Part shown: positions 1 to 13,051 of the stretch, piece after piece
How positions within the stretch are numbered: the stretch's first letter is position 1
How the letters are laid out: each line of letters starts with the position of its first letter
From: Isoetes taiwanensis
Taxonomy: Eukaryota; Streptophyta; Lycopodiopsida; Isoetales; Isoetaceae
Length of the DNA: 64,000 nt
Direction: 5' to 3'
Assembly (NCBI GenBank): GCA_021234155.1
Contig: JAJEKV010000028.1
Location: 13,654,134 to 13,718,133, forward strand
Notes under the pieces: generated by a model
What the model was told of the DNA's origin: nothing
What the model saw: only the letters and a program-made list of their open reading frames with translations
The model's database searches: none
Position numbers and translations under genes: made by a program

Positions 1-1154
<1,154 letters not shown>

Positions 1155-1548
1155 ATTGACTTGTGAAAGAACCCTATTTCATGCCAAACAGAAAAAACGC
1201 TACTGTTATCTCTTTCCAAAAGAGTTAATCTTCCTGAGCAACTGCTATGGAAAGAAAGAACTTCCTAATTCGAGAAAAAAAGAACACCGTTATTGCTAAA
1301 CCTGTTATCGAACGGAATGCACCTTCGCTAACAGAGCGCCGAAAGGGTTTTACACCTTGACCTAATAAGTTTGTTTAAGGGCGTTATATTCCTTTGCTTT
1401 TTTTTGGCACTTTTGCACAACGCTAGCTTGGCAGCCAGCTGGGTTTTTTTTTAGCACGTGGATGATGTTTCTACTAACATCGACGGATCCAAAAAATAGA
1501 GGAAATTCAAAATTTGTTATGGGAGTGTGGTGTTTATGTAATCGGTGA
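1155..1548. other. RPB10 5' flank, no gene seen
   Basis: Upstream of the RPB10 start codon on the minus strand; it should contain its 5' UTR and promoter. T-rich runs occur at about 1397-1404 and 1444-1452. No TATA box or other element stands out. Confidence 0.4.
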
Positions 1549-1795
1549 AGTTTTTGGGTTGCCCCTAGGGGGGCAAACCCTTGTTTAAGTGGGTTTGTGG
1601 CATATCCTAGGTATATGCTGGATATACCGAGGATATTCTGGTGACTGCTAAAAACCGTTTGTTGGCTGTAAACTGGCGGTTTCGCATGTTCTGGATCGCC
1701 GATGTTCTAACCGGGTAACGGGCAGACCCGAAGCTCCAATCTGATGCACCCTGTGCTTCATGCAAATCTTCTGAAACAGAAAGATGATTGATGCC
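1549..1795. repeat. Dispersed ~230-bp repeat, copy 1
   Basis: This segment and 5838-6060 are clearly homologous with scattered substitutions and small indels, in the same orientation. Both start with an inverted-repeat GGGTTGCC...GGCAAACCC hairpin and end near CTTCATGCAA..TCTGAAA. No coding potential or tRNA promoter boxes were recognised. The two copies bracket the PPR pseudogene, so they could be a SINE-like family, solo LTR fragments or the edges of a duplicated block. Confidence 0.75.
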
Positions 1796-2482
1796 CACAT
1801 AGATTTGCTGATTATGAATCTAAACGGACCTTTAGGGCTAAGTTACTGGCTCTCTTGATTAGCAGATTTTGGAAAGAGGAATTGGCAGCAAGGGAAAATG
1901 TCATAATAGCCATTCCAGCTATCAAGAGTATAGGCTATGGCATTCTTCCGCAACTATGGCTCCTCTTAGCTCTGGCAATGGAGTCTTGAATAGTTTGCAA
2001 TGTTGATTTATCCAACTGCGGCCTTGTTTACGTTTCATCATTCTTTCTTTCTACCTTTGTCTTGGATGTTTTATGCAATAACATTTTTCATAGTTATTGT
2101 CCAGTCTGTTGCTGTACCAGGCCACTACGAGGCACTTTTGGCAAAAAAATCCTGCTGGCAACACTACTTCCAAAAGAGTTATTCATGAATCCGCATTGCA
2201 AATGGAGTTGCTAAAATCTCTTGGGCGTAGTGTTTGGAGCCATCTGATTTCCAGCATCCAGCTACACCAGCTTGTGCTTCTTTTGTGTAAGCAAATAGGA
2301 GTATCTGGATATTGCTCCAGAGCTTTAACTTGCAATAATGTTATTTGCGGCAATGATCCAGACTCTCGGGCTCGCTTGTTCTTTCAACCCAGTTACGTGA
2401 GCATGAATCTGCTGGTTAGGGCATTCCCATATCATCTAATCTTGGGACGATAATCATTACCCAGGTGCAAATTGCAAAATAC
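1796..2482. other. Intergenic, no supportable gene
   Basis: Short open frames here match nothing I recognise. The segment may be the decayed 5' part of the PPR gene that follows, but no PPR motif is visible before about 2560. Confidence 0.4.
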
Positions 2483-4562
2483 ACAGGATTTTATGAAATT
2501 TCGCTACTTAATGAGGTGGTTTGGATTCTAAAACTTATGGATGGAAATAGTAATGTCTACCTCGAGGCTTGCATCTACATATTGGACAGTTGCATGAGCA
2601 AGAAAGCTTTTGATCAAGGAAGGTATGTGCATGCCAATCTTGTTAAATCTGTTGTTGTCTTCTATGTCTCTACTTGGAATAAAATTATTGAACTTTATGT
2701 TAGATTTGATAGCTTAAACAATGCGTATGAAGTTTTTGATAAATTGCCCATGAGAGATGTATTCATATGGACTAGAATGATTGCAGGATATGCTGAAAAG
2801 GGACTCGTTCAAGCATGCTTGGATTGTTTTAATTAAATGCATTTTCATGATGTTAAACCTGACAAAGTAACGTTTATTGTTGTCTTGAGTGCATGTTCAT
2901 GCGATTCCACTCTAGTTTATGGCAAACAATGTCATGCTGACATACTTCAAGCTAATTCTGAAGCGGATGTGGTTGTGAGCAGTACACTGGTTAACGTGCA
3001 TGCTAAACGTACCAAGGTAAGCAGTTCTTGCATGGTGTTTTATAGGCTGCATGAAAGGAACGTTATTTCATGGAATGCAAATTTTGTAGGTTATACTCAG
3101 AATAAAAAGTTATGCGAGGCCATTTCAAGGGAATGCGACAAGATATGATCAAGCCTAACAAATTCACCTTTGTCAATCTTTTAAGCATTACCAGCTTAGT
3201 CTTGCAACATGGAGAGTGGATCCATGGTGACCTCTTGCAAGATTGGAATGAAGTAGATGTCTTCATAGGAAGTAATCTTATTTCTATGTATGTTTGATGC
3301 GGAAGCACATCGGAAGCACATCGGATGCCTCTGAAGTATTTTATACAATGCCATCACGTAGTGGGCGCTCTTGTTGACATGTATGCTAAATGTGGAGTTG
3401 TAGACGGGGCAAGGTGCATTTACAAAAAAATGCCTTCAAGAGATGCAGCATCATGAAGCATTATGTTTGCAGCGTATGCTCAGAATTGGAATAGCAAGAG
3501 TGTCCTTGAGCTTTTCCAGCATATGCAACATGAGAAGTAGAAGCAGACAAAGTAACATTTACTAATCTTACAAACGCTTATGCTGATTGGGATCATTATC
3601 GGAGGGAAAACTGGTTCATACAATTATCATCATAGCTGATTGCGAACTAGATGTGTTTGTTGGCAGTGCTCTTATTGACTTGTACGGCATACATGATGCC
3701 TGCAAAATATTTTGTAGGCTGCCTATCTTAGATGTCATTTCATGGAATCCATTAATTGCAGCATGTTCTCAATATAGGAATGGAAAAAGAGGCTATTCAT
3801 ATTTTTAGGAAAATGCAAGGCTATGACAGGAGATCATTTCCTGGTGCCTGACGATCGTCATTACAACTGTATGGTTGACCTTCTTGGCCGTGCAGGATAT
3901 TTAGATGAAGCAGAAAGTCTTTTGCAACTTATGGAGCCCATCTTTAATGGCTGGACAGCTTTACTTGCTGCCTGCAAAACATATACGGCAATGTGGACAT
4001 TGCAAGGCGATCTTTTGACCAAGTTGTGAACTTGAATTCCCATCATCCCTTATGAGGTATATTTTCTCATGCTCACATGTGGAAGGATGCTGCAAGAATA
4101 GAAGGGCTCCGAAAGCAGGTAGGTGCATAGAAGAGACCTGCAAAGGCATGGATTGAACTAAATGAGGCAGTCCATGAATTCATTGTTGGGGACAAGAGCC
4201 ACCCCGAAAGTGAAGAGATCTATGCAATGCTAAAAAGATTAAGTGATCGAATGAAGGAGAGTGGTTATGCACCAAAAGTGGACTTGGTCTGCCGCAACAA
4301 ATGTCGGACCGGGACAAGGAGGATGCCTTATGTGGGCCTTTGTGAAAACCGGGTTGTAGCATTTGGGCTTATCAAGACACCTCCGGGGCGGTTATTTCGT
4401 AAGAAAAAATCTCCACATCAGTATATAGATCGCTATAGTGCAACCAAGATCATTTCTAAAATTGAAAAGCGAGACATTATAATAAGGGATGGTTACCGTG
4501 ATGCACCACTTCAAGGATGGATCCCGCTCATGTGAGGATTATCAGCGATGTTATTGCATGGC
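2483..4562 (+). pseudogene. PLS-class PPR protein with E and DYW domains, pseudogene
   Basis: Remains of an organelle RNA-editing factor of the pentatricopeptide-repeat family. Successive PPR motifs are legible: NAYEVFDKLPMRDVFIWTRM and IAGYAEKG (2720-2810), PDKVTFIVVLSACS (2855-2900), then CMVFYRLHERNVISWNA (3032-3080), SWNPLIAACSQ (3750-3775) and NCMVDLLGRAGYLDEAESLL (3865-3925). An E region follows (MKESGYAPKVDLV, 4250-4290), then DYW-type sequence (AFGLIKTPPG, 4360-4390; ISKIEKRDIIIRDG, 4452-4490). Lesions: in-frame TAA at 2834-2836, several frameshifts (about 3115, 3300, 3470, 3535, 4030) and a shift near 4490 that puts HHFKDGS..CEDY in another frame with Gln where the terminal Trp belongs. 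The DYW zinc/catalytic HxE motif reads LCE, so the His is lost. Intact family members are intronless and 600-900 aa. Non-functional with high confidence. Confidence 0.88.
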
Positions 4563-5511
4563 CCTTGTTAGAAGTTCTTTGATCTTGTAACATACTTAAG
4601 TATGTAGGCATTTGTGAAGGAAAAGAGAGTCATACAATTAATATCATTACTTTCTGACCATTCGGGAATTTCTCAAAACTGTTTGAAAGATTATAACTTG
4701 AATATGACATCTCAGGGGTAATTGAAGGCGTAGCGCGAATAAAGCTACGGATTTGTAGATCGATGAGCTAAGGGTCTGTTTCATATGGGGACACTTAGGC
4801 TGCTAAAACCTAAAAAGCCCTAACATTTTCTGTGCCCGACTATGTTAGATATTGCAAACTCTTCTCAACTCATTCTTATGGAATCATAAACACTATGTTT
4901 CAGAATGGGATAGGGAATTACAAATACCTTTGTGGGTTAAGTATTCCCTTAACGTTCTCACGTTCATAAGATGCACATAGCTTGATATAAGCCAGAGATG
5001 GCACTAGAATATTGCATGAGACTTGAGCTAGAAGTATAGATTTAGAGAAGATCGAGTGGTAGAGATTAAGAATAGAAAGAAACGGTGTGCCGATTCTTTC
5101 AATTTTACAAGTCTAGAATCTGCACTTTCGAAGTGAAAAATGTCTGTACACTTTCTTGCTCGGTGCCTTCCCTCCTTTCTTGGTTCAAAACATGTTTCCT
5201 GCACTCTTCCTTGAAGTCAACACGAATTTTTCATCACTTGTGGCACAGGAGGAAGAAGCGATTACTATTCTGTCTTGCACGATCCCATATCAAAAAGAGG
5301 AGGAAATTTATCGCGGCTGCAAAACATTTCTCTTGATCGTCTCCCTGGCATTTAGAAAAGTGAATCAGTTCACCCCATGTATAAAAAGTGCATGCGTTCA
5401 TCCAATCACTTACTGTGTGGTGATAGACACTCACTCAGTGGGTGGTGATAGGCACTCGGTGCCATAAAACTCTACTCTTTCTTCTGCTCATAACTTTTCT
5501 TCTAATAACAT
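4563..5511. other. Intergenic, no gene seen
   Basis: AT-rich sequence downstream of the PPR pseudogene. Open frames of 60-100 codons overlap one another without recognisable motifs. Confidence 0.5.
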
Positions 5512-5561
5512 CTCTCTCTCTCTCTCTCCCTCTCCCTCTCCCTCTCCCTCTCCCTCTCTCA
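5512..5561. repeat. CT-rich microsatellite
   Basis: (CT)n followed by (CCCTCT)n. Uninterrupted pyrimidines of about 50 bp. Confidence 0.95.
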
Positions 5562-5836
5562 CATCATCTTCTAGGACTTGTAGTTAATCTTCAATTGTGC
5601 ACAAGGGTACTTTTTCTTCTTGAACAAAAAACCAATGAAATTTCTAATTCCTAATTCTAGGGGTATTTGACTTAAGGTTTTGTTACCAATATTAATTGCC
5701 AACGATATATAATGGTGGTGATAATAAGATTATGCCATGATGATATATACGTATTTTGCAAATATAAACTTTATATATTGAAAAATAATATTAAATTATA
5801 TAGGGGTATAAATGCATGGCTAGGCAAAAAGTGTTC

Positions 5837-6067
5837 GTTTTTGGGTTGCCGCTAGGGGGGCAAACCCTTGCTTAAGTGGGTTTGTGGCATATCCTAGGTA
5901 TATGCTGGAATATACCGAGGATATTGTGGCGACTGCTCCAAACCGTTTGTTGCCTGTAAACTGGCGATTTCGCATGTTCTGGATCGTCGATGTTCCAACT
6001 GGGTAGCAGGCGGACAGAAGCTCCAATCGATCATACGTGCTTCATGCAAGTCATCTGAAATATTGCT
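5837..6067. repeat. Dispersed ~230-bp repeat, copy 2
   Basis: Direct-orientation relative of 1549-1795, starting at the same GGGTTGCC hairpin and ending at the same CTTCATGCAA region. It lies about 4.3 kb downstream, after the PPR pseudogene. Confidence 0.75.
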
Positions 6068-6299
6068 AATCGGTTAAGAGTCAACTCCTACAAGGTGGCC
6101 ATTTCATCTTGGGCATCGTAGCATATGTATGGCAAAAAAAATTGGCGTCCCCATCCGCAAGTAAGCAATATAACGTAATACACATGTTTGATTGATGAAG
6201 AGTATTTTAGGCTGTAGGATGAAGCGCTAACAGAAAACCCTGGAAATGTCATAGACTTGCTTAATCCATAAGAATTGTTTTTCCTCAGTAGAGACAATT

Positions 6300-6610
6300 C
6301 ATTGTTAGGGCCTATGTAAAGTTGGAAAGTTGGATGAAGCTGAAGGATTTTTTCGAGGTTATTGCTTCAAATAAGTTGCATCCCGATGCTGTGAGCTATA
6401 ACACTTCTATAATACTCTCTTTCTTGCTCTTTGTGAGAATGAGAGATACAGTGCAGCAGTAGATGTGTGTGAGCGGATGGTTGAGAAAGGTTTTGCTCCT
6501 AGGGCTTTAACATTTAGGGACCTTGTTGACAAGCTTTGTAAAGTGGGAAAATTAGATGAGGCATAGAAACTGTTGGCTTTAGGAGCTCGTGTTCCCAATG
6601 TTAAGTTCCA
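6300..6610 (+). pseudogene. P-class PPR fragment
   Basis: A short decayed piece of a P-type pentatricopeptide-repeat gene. Translation over about 6415-6565 gives ALCENERYSAAVDVCERM, VEKGFAPRALTFRDLVDKL and CKVGKLDEA, two adjacent 35-residue PPR motifs ending in an in-frame stop (TAG at about 6564). Upstream, GKLDEAEGFF at about 6325 is a third motif remnant with stops before the next one. Start codon and the rest of the gene are missing. It is unlike the PLS-DYW pseudogenes nearby because motif length is uniform and no E/DYW sequence follows. Confidence 0.75.
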
Positions 6611-7789
6611 AATGAGTTTTTGCAATACTTCTTCCATGCCGAGCACCAAAGATTTCTTCAGGCCAATTCCCATTAAAGTCATGGTATCAAGTATTCTATT
6701 GTCTAAAAATATAATTTGAATTGATTGTCAAAACATGACTTTGATTTATGATTTAAGCCACTTCACCCTCCGGCCATAGAGGGCAACCCTCCGTGCGTAG
6801 CACCTTGTTTTCCTTCACTATTTTGCAAAAAGTAAACTTTTGATTCTTAAATAATCTACTCTCTATAGTTGCATCATCCACATAAAATTTGGGTAGGGGC
6901 TAGTCCGATCATAGAAGGTGCACCACTTTCTAATCTCCATTGCATTTGAGATATTGGACTGATGCAACATCATCCAGATAAAGCTTGCACTTGTTTCATT
7001 CAGATTTTGCTGGTCTGGCGAGATTCTCTTTTTGGTGATCAGTTGGGCTGCTTTAACCTATCTGTAAACGGATATGAAGAGTGAATTTGATTTATGCGCT
7101 CATTTAATGTCCATCTACTTATATTGATTGATGGGGGCTATCGTTGCAAGATGTTGGTGCTATGAGGTTTGCAATTCCTGAAATTGGCATTATATTGAGT
7201 AGACAGGTGTGGCTGGATGATAATATGTCGTACAATTAATGGCTAGAGTATAGGCTACATATAACTCCGAGTAACATGGAAAATTAGAACACTAAGCAGC
7301 ATCTTGGCACAATAAGATGAGGAACTCCAAGTACTATTTGTTCCGAGCTGGATTTTTGTTAGCCATATATAGAACTAGGAATGATACGAACAATTTGAGC
7401 TCTCAAACCATGATGATGGCGGAAACAAACTTTCTGAACCTGTTTGCAAAAGATATATGACATTATTCATGACACTTCATTACCATATCGATATGGAATT
7501 CATTCACGATGGTCTATAGATGAAAGCCTTTCAATTTCTTGTTACTTTCTATTTTGAGGAACATATGCATGAAAATAAACTATGTTGCTTATGTTATCTG
7601 CCTTCGTATTAAGCTAGGGAATATTTGTTTGACAGTGTAAATATGTAGCATAATAACAAGGGGTTTTCTTTGTGTTTTTGTACGCTTTTCACTAAAGTTT
7701 TCCTATGATTTCGTGATGTATTCAAATGGATGTACTAATGCGTACATCTAGAGTGCACCATTTCTGAGCCATTGATTTTAGCCTTTTTT
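6611..7789. other. Intergenic, no gene seen
   Basis: AT-rich, no recognisable coding or repeat structure. Confidence 0.5.
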
Positions 7790-8030
7790 TTTCCAATGGT
7801 CAACAACCAATGGCTCACAACAAAAGCCCTTTTTTTTGTGAGTGTGGTGCACAACAACCAATGGTTCACAACAAAAGCCCTTTTTTTGTGCGTGTGGTGC
7901 ATAATGGTCAACAACCAATGGCTCGCAACAAAAGCCCTCTTTTTGTGCGTGTGGTGCATAATGGTCAACAACCAATGGCTCACAACAAAAGCCCTCTTTT
8001 TGTGTTTGTGGTGCATAATAGGCACATGAA
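7790..8030. repeat. 57-bp minisatellite, four units
   Basis: Four tandem units with core AACAACCAATGG, CAAAAGCCC, T-tract, GTGTGGTGCATAAT. Unit 1 to 2 lacks a few bases; units 3 and 4 are 57 bp. As 57 is a multiple of three, several frames on both strands stay open across the array and give spurious repetitive ORFs. Confidence 0.93.
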
Positions 8031-9844
8031 GGGCTTGAAGGGCGCATGTAGTGCAGTTTCCCCGCCGGCAACACATTTCTTATCATAACTTTTGATCCAG
8101 AGCTCTGTTTGAGATGATTTTTATTGCGTTGGAAAGCTCTCTCCGAGATCTTTTTGATAGTGTATGATATAGATATGTTTGGTTAAGTTATCTATGCTAA
8201 AACAGCAATTTTTCGGCTGGATTTAGTAGGCTTTCACATCCTACCAGCTGATTAATACAGGATTGCGCTATTGGATATTGTTTTATGGCTCATTCCGAAT
8301 GAAGGTTGCAAAAAATTACCATGCATTTTTAGATTTTGAGGCAGTTATTAAGCAAATTCCAAGGCTTCTAGATCCTTGTGCTAACAAGCAGAAAAGTTTT
8401 CCACTTTGGTTTCTCACCACAAGAATCCATGGAGGCCTAAGGCTGCTGTTAAATTCCAGTTGAAAAATATGGGTGTTGCAAACTTTATGACTTTCAGAAT
8501 AATGGGATCAATCCGCTCTATCTTTATGGTAACTTTTACCATGTGATTTGAAAAAACACATGTTATAGGTCTGCATTTTGAGAATTTAGAAGTAACATAT
8601 GGCATTTAAGAAATTGATGTAAATCTTAAGTGCATTTGAATAATTTTTCAAAAATACAAAATACATTATGCGTTGACCAGAGGCATTTGGTGAAATTATG
8701 AAAATTGAGGGGCATCTGGTGAAATTCTTCAAAAGATAAGTGCATTTTGTAGTTTTTCCTTATAAATAATGCACTTGAGCCTTAAGAAGAGCATGAGTTT
8801 CCTACTGCTTTTGTTCAAGGATTACACATGCCTTCTTTGGTTGTATGGGTCTCATAGTTGATATCTAAAAGGATAATGCCATAGCCAAGATGTCTGCAGG
8901 GTGCGGTTGTTTTTTTGCATTCATCAAGTTTCATAAATGGATTGTAGCCTTGTAAGAATGTAGAAAAAGATTCAGTTATTCTCTTATTACCAAATGCGTT
9001 AACGTTAACAAGTCATTGAGAAGTTGAAATTTGTTATGTGTTTTCGAAATATTATCCTTTTGTTGCGAGGGATATAGTGTTTTTGTTTGTCTAACATGCC
9101 AAATTATTGTCCTTTTTAGCTTTGTAAGTTTAACTCACTGAACACCCTTTACTTAACCAACCATAAATTATTTCTTTGTTTCTTAGTTTGCAATTGAGTC
9201 AATACTTTCTTTATGGAACCCAACAATTGAGAAGTCGCATATGAAGCAACACCAATACATGAGGATACACTAGCTATGGTTTTGGGAAACTAGTGGAAGG
9301 ATGATGATCTGTGGCTGAAGAAGAGGCTTGATATTGGCCCGAGGTCCTAAATATGCCACCGAAGCATGGGGTCATGATATGTTTGCAGGAACTGGATATG
9401 ATGTTCCAAATCAAACTGGTCGAAATTGTGGAGTTGTGCATAAAGCTATAAATTCACGACACATATAATATCAAGTTGCTGCACCTCAAGTCGTTTAATA
9501 TAGACCTTTGAAGGTTCAACAACCTCATGGATATGCATGCAGGTAGAAACTACATCCAAAACATTGTTGTGCATTGGAAGACATGTCCTCTGGCTTGCTG
9601 TTCCCCAGGCTTTTCCTTTGTTCTCCATGTCGGATAAGAAATTTAATCGACAATTTGGTGCTTATAGGAGCTTTAAGTCGCATTTAATTAAAGTGGGTCA
9701 CATTCTGACATTTGGGACTCATACAATAAAGTGGAGCTCTATCAGAAATTAATAAGTTTCGCCTTCTATCAATATTAGATTTCTGATGATACCACAAGGA
9801 CTATTTTTACAAAGAGTAATAAAAGAAAAGAACAATATTTACAA
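8031..9844. other. Intergenic, no gene seen
   Basis: AT-rich DNA with short unsupported ORFs and no splice-supported coding. Confidence 0.45.
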
Positions 9845-10125
9845 AGAAAGTTATCTACTCTTGGGATTTTTTGGGGGAGGGTAGAGGGGAATAGAAGGGA
9901 ATTTTCTTCGGAGGAGGTGCATAGAGAGTGAATCCTCATTTTTTGCAAGAGGGGCAAAGGGTGGGGGGAGGGGTAGACGGGAGGCAAAGGGATTTTTTGT
10001 GGTAGGCTGGAGAGGGGCAGATGGGGGAAGTGGGCAGGGGAAAGGGGGGGAAGAGAGGGGAGGGGAAGTGAGGAGGGCAAAGGGGAGATATTGAATCATC
10101 AAACAAGAACAACGAGAGTTGGAGG
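9845..10125. repeat. Purine-rich (G/A) low-complexity tract
   Basis: Runs of GGGG and GGGAGG on the plus strand with almost no pyrimidines over long stretches. The complementary strand yields proline/serine-rich spurious ORFs. Several G-runs are spaced closely enough for G-quadruplexes. Confidence 0.85.
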
Positions 10126-10136
10126 GGGAGGATATA

Positions 10137-10262
10137 TTACGTATTAACTAAATACTACATATCAAGCAAGAAAATTAAATATTACATATTAAAAAACAAA
10201 ATTAAATATTACATATTAAAAAATAAAATAAACTTAATTATTAATAACTAAATTAAATACTA
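10137..10262. repeat. AT-rich tandem repeats (TAAATATTACATATTAAAAAA)n
   Basis: Three to four imperfect units of about 35 bp made of ATTAAATATTACATATTAAA. Confidence 0.85.
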
Positions 10263-11029
10263 AAACTCTCAACCTTCTCGACTCTCTAACCAATAAGAAG
10301 GCATAGGGCAACTGCTAGAAAGCTCACTGGTTTGCTTGCTTCAAGACCACACTGCCAGCTTTTCAGAATAGAACACTTCAAAATGCCGAGATTGGAGTAG
10401 TTTGAAAGAGAGTATTTGAAGCAGGGGTAGTTGGAGCTGAAACTGGGGTCGTTGAGGCACAAGAGCCATTGTTCAAAAGTGACAGCCATAACTAATGCAT
10501 CATCGGCCCTTGCATCAAAACCTTTGCAAGATGTAGATGCTGGTATTTCTCCTACCTGATCTGAAATCTGCAGGGGCCATGGCCGATTCGCATTTTAAAA
10601 AGAGTGCGAGTCAGGATCAAATGGCTGATTCAAGTGGGCATTTGAAACATTGAAAGAAACGGAAGATCATGGGCCCAAACCATGCTGGAGCGGTTGGTCG
10701 ATCTTAAGGAGGCCATCATTTCGAAGGGGTGGAAGAAATTTTCTTCTATGCAAAAGAACAGACGCCAACTACAATAACCAGGCAAAATCCATCGATGACT
10801 AATCCTTTGCTTGGAGGAGCGATAACTAACTCTTTGCAGCAGCACAAGAACATCATAACACATCTCGAAATCTGCTACTTTCAAGCTTGAACCCTAATTT
10901 CAAGAATCTGCTTCAAGAATCGACTATCTTCAAGCTTCAAAAACACAAAAATTCAAGTGTACCAAATTTCCGGGATCAAATGTGTCTAACGAATTCCCAC
11001 TTTCAAATTTTAAATTTCAAATCTTAAGT
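10263..11029. other. Intergenic, no gene seen
   Basis: No recognisable coding sequence; short ORFs only. Confidence 0.45.
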
Positions 11030-11275
11030 ATGGGTGGGAGAAAAAAAAGCAGAATATGGAGTGTATGTAACAAAAAAGCGGGGTATAGAGTGGCCAATGG
11101 GATATTTATCTAAGGAATATTGAGTGTCAAGACAAAAAGCAGGGTATAGAGTGGCCAACGAGATATTTATCTAAGGAATATGGAGTGTACCTAAGAAAAA
11201 AGGAGGGGTATGAAGTGGCCAGTGGGTCTAAGGCCAATGTGATATTTATGGCCAAAGGGATATTTATCTAAGTAG
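11030..11275. repeat. ~73-bp tandem repeat, about three units
   Basis: Units built on GGGTATAGAGTGGCCAA, GATATTTATCTAAGGAATAT and GGAGTGTA. The third unit is rearranged and carries an extra GTGGCC..GATATTTAT partial copy. Confidence 0.88.
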
Positions 11276-11464
11276 ATAAGTTAATACACTTATGAAGGAT
11301 TAAAATCTTATATAGATTTAATGGAAAACACCTTGATAGAATTCAATCCCTTGGTTACCCTTGTAACCCCATGTAATGACTTACTAGAGTGATTAATTAT
11401 GTGCTCATCTTATTATTAAAAGCTTTATCTTTTTTGATCATAATTCTTATAATACATTAATGTA

Positions 11465-11612
11465 CCCCGCATAGGTTTAATAGGTTTAATAAGTTTAATA
11501 GGTATAATTCATAGGTTTATATAGGTTTAATGCATTACAATGGCCTTTCAAAGGTTTAATGCATAGCTTTTATAGGTTTAATACATAGGTTTACATAGGT
11601 TTAATAGGTTTT
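11465..11612. repeat. ATAGGTTTA short tandem repeats
   Basis: Irregular array of about twelve ATAGGTTTAAT-like units. Confidence 0.9.
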
Positions 11613-11677
11613 GTAGACCATTTTAGAATGGTACCTCTACAAAAATAATGTCTAGCCCATATGCACTTTTCACGCTA

Positions 11678-12040
11678 AGCTGCCTTTCTCGACTCGCAAG
11701 TCGAGAAAGGCCCTCAGAATTGCTTTTTTTTTTGCCCTGAGTTGCCTTTCTCGAAAGGCCCTCAGAACTGTATTTTTCATTCTGAATTGCCTTTCTCGAC
11801 TCGTGAGTCAAGAAAGGCCCTTCGAACTGCATCTTTCTTTCTGAGTTGCCTTTCTCAACTTATGCATGGAGAAAGGCAACTCAATGTGTAAAATGCAGGT
11901 CTGACAAGTCAGAGTGAAAAATGCAGGTCTGAGGCCTTATGCAGTTCAGAGGGCCTTTCTCGAGTCCCGAGTCAAGAAAGGCCCTCAGAGCTATAGGTTT
12001 CACTTTGAGTTGCCTTTCTCGACGCGCGAGTCAAGAAAGG
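11678..12040. repeat. Array of palindromic hairpins (CCTTTCTCGACT..AGTCGAGAAAGG)
   Basis: Six spaced palindromes share GCCTTTCTCGA..: near 11681-11711 (perfect 12-bp arms, 4-nt loop), 11741-11760 (short form), 11789-11819, 11844-11878, 11954-11984 and 12010-12040. Arms vary (AAGTCGAG, GAGTCAAG, GAGTCCCGAG) while pairing is largely kept. Spacers share CTCAGA(A/G)(C/T)TG and TTTCA-TCTGAGTT. Not a simple tandem repeat: the hairpin is the constant part. Confidence 0.9.
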
Positions 12041-12478
12041 GGTTTAAATTCTTTGATAGTGTATGACTTTTCGCGACAGCACTTAGCACATAAAGCACTT
12101 ACCTGATAAAAAATTTGATGTTACGAAATAATTATATTTGTTGATACTTCATTTTTCTTGCTCTAATGTTTAAAAGACACACTTATTATTTGTAATACTC
12201 AATTTTCAAATACAACTAGTTATAGTGCCCGACGTTCCCGGGCATTAGTATTGATTTGCAGGTGTGGTTGTTTTGTAGTTATTTTGTCTTTGTTTGTGTG
12301 ATATTTTTGATGGTGTAATGTTGAAGGAGCAATAGTACTGTAGTTGGAGATTAATGGTGATGGCAATAGTTCTTATGAATTGAAATTGTAGGGGTGCAAG
12401 TCATGCAAGTAATGTAAGAGGGTTATTCTGATGATAAAGAATTGATTGTATTAAAATGTTTAAAATTACAAGAAACTT

Positions 12479-12690
12479 ATCGCGGCGGCCAAGGCCGCCG
12501 CGAACGTTTCTCTTCTCCTTGGCCGCCGTGAACATTTCTCTTTCCCAGGCTTTTGTGTAATTCAAGAACATGTGGGACTTGGACCCACACTGTTGCCATA
12601 TGGTCTCGTACCCGTATGATAGGTGGGTGTTACGCGAAACATTTCTCTCATGTTCCAGAACATGCAGGATTTGGACCTGCATTTTTTGTT
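12479..12690. repeat. GC-rich hairpin followed by a repeated stem motif
   Basis: CGCGGCGGCC-AA-GGCCGCCGCG at 12481-12502 is a perfect 10-bp inverted repeat. Then AGAACATGTGGGACTTGGACCCACA (12565-12589) and AGAACATGCAGGATTTGGACCTGCA (12658-12682) are two copies of one small stem-loop in which the stem bases change together (GTGGG/CCCAC against GCAGG/CCTGC). The minus-strand loop resembles a tRNA T-loop, but no tRNA fold can be completed. Confidence 0.75.
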
Positions 12691-12926
12691 CCAAAAAACT
12701 CCTCAAAAAAATTATTGATAGGAGTTATTTCCATCGTTTGCAACTGAAGCCTCTGAATAACAATTTGCTTGAAAGAGCACGCGATGTGATGTGTACATAC
12801 ACCTTATGTTGGGTACAAAAATTGCATGTCAATTTTATAATAGCTATGAGATGAAAGGAAAGACGACATTTGTCAAATTTTGAAGATTTAAGCTATTTTT
12901 TGAGGATCTAGAAGTGCCACAATACG

Positions 12927-13051
12927 AACAATGTTATTTACATGCGTCAAGCATTACAGTGTTATTTACATGCGTCAGGCATTACAGTTGTAGTGTTGCA
13001 TTGATACAAAGGTAGGCATTACAGTTGTAGTGTTGCATTGATACAAAGGTA
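12927..13051. repeat. Two adjacent short tandem duplications
   Basis: A ~31-bp unit (GTTATTTACATGCGTCA..) is repeated twice, then a 37-bp unit (GCATTACAGTTGTAGTGTTG..) twice and essentially exactly, indicating recent slippage. Confidence 0.92.

Noticed and set aside
7790-8030. Repetitive protein-coding gene or CRISPR-like array
   Set aside because: 57-bp units without distinct spacers; open frames on both strands follow from the period being a multiple of three.
8263-8463. 66-codon ORF as a small gene
   Set aside because: No homology, splice or start context; composition like the surrounding intergenic DNA.
9775-10102. Proline-rich protein ORFs on the minus strand
   Set aside because: Low-complexity translation of a G/A-rich tract in several frames at once.
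12540-12690. tRNA genes on the minus strand
   Set aside because: T-loop-like stems are present but no acceptor, D-arm or anticodon arm can be paired.
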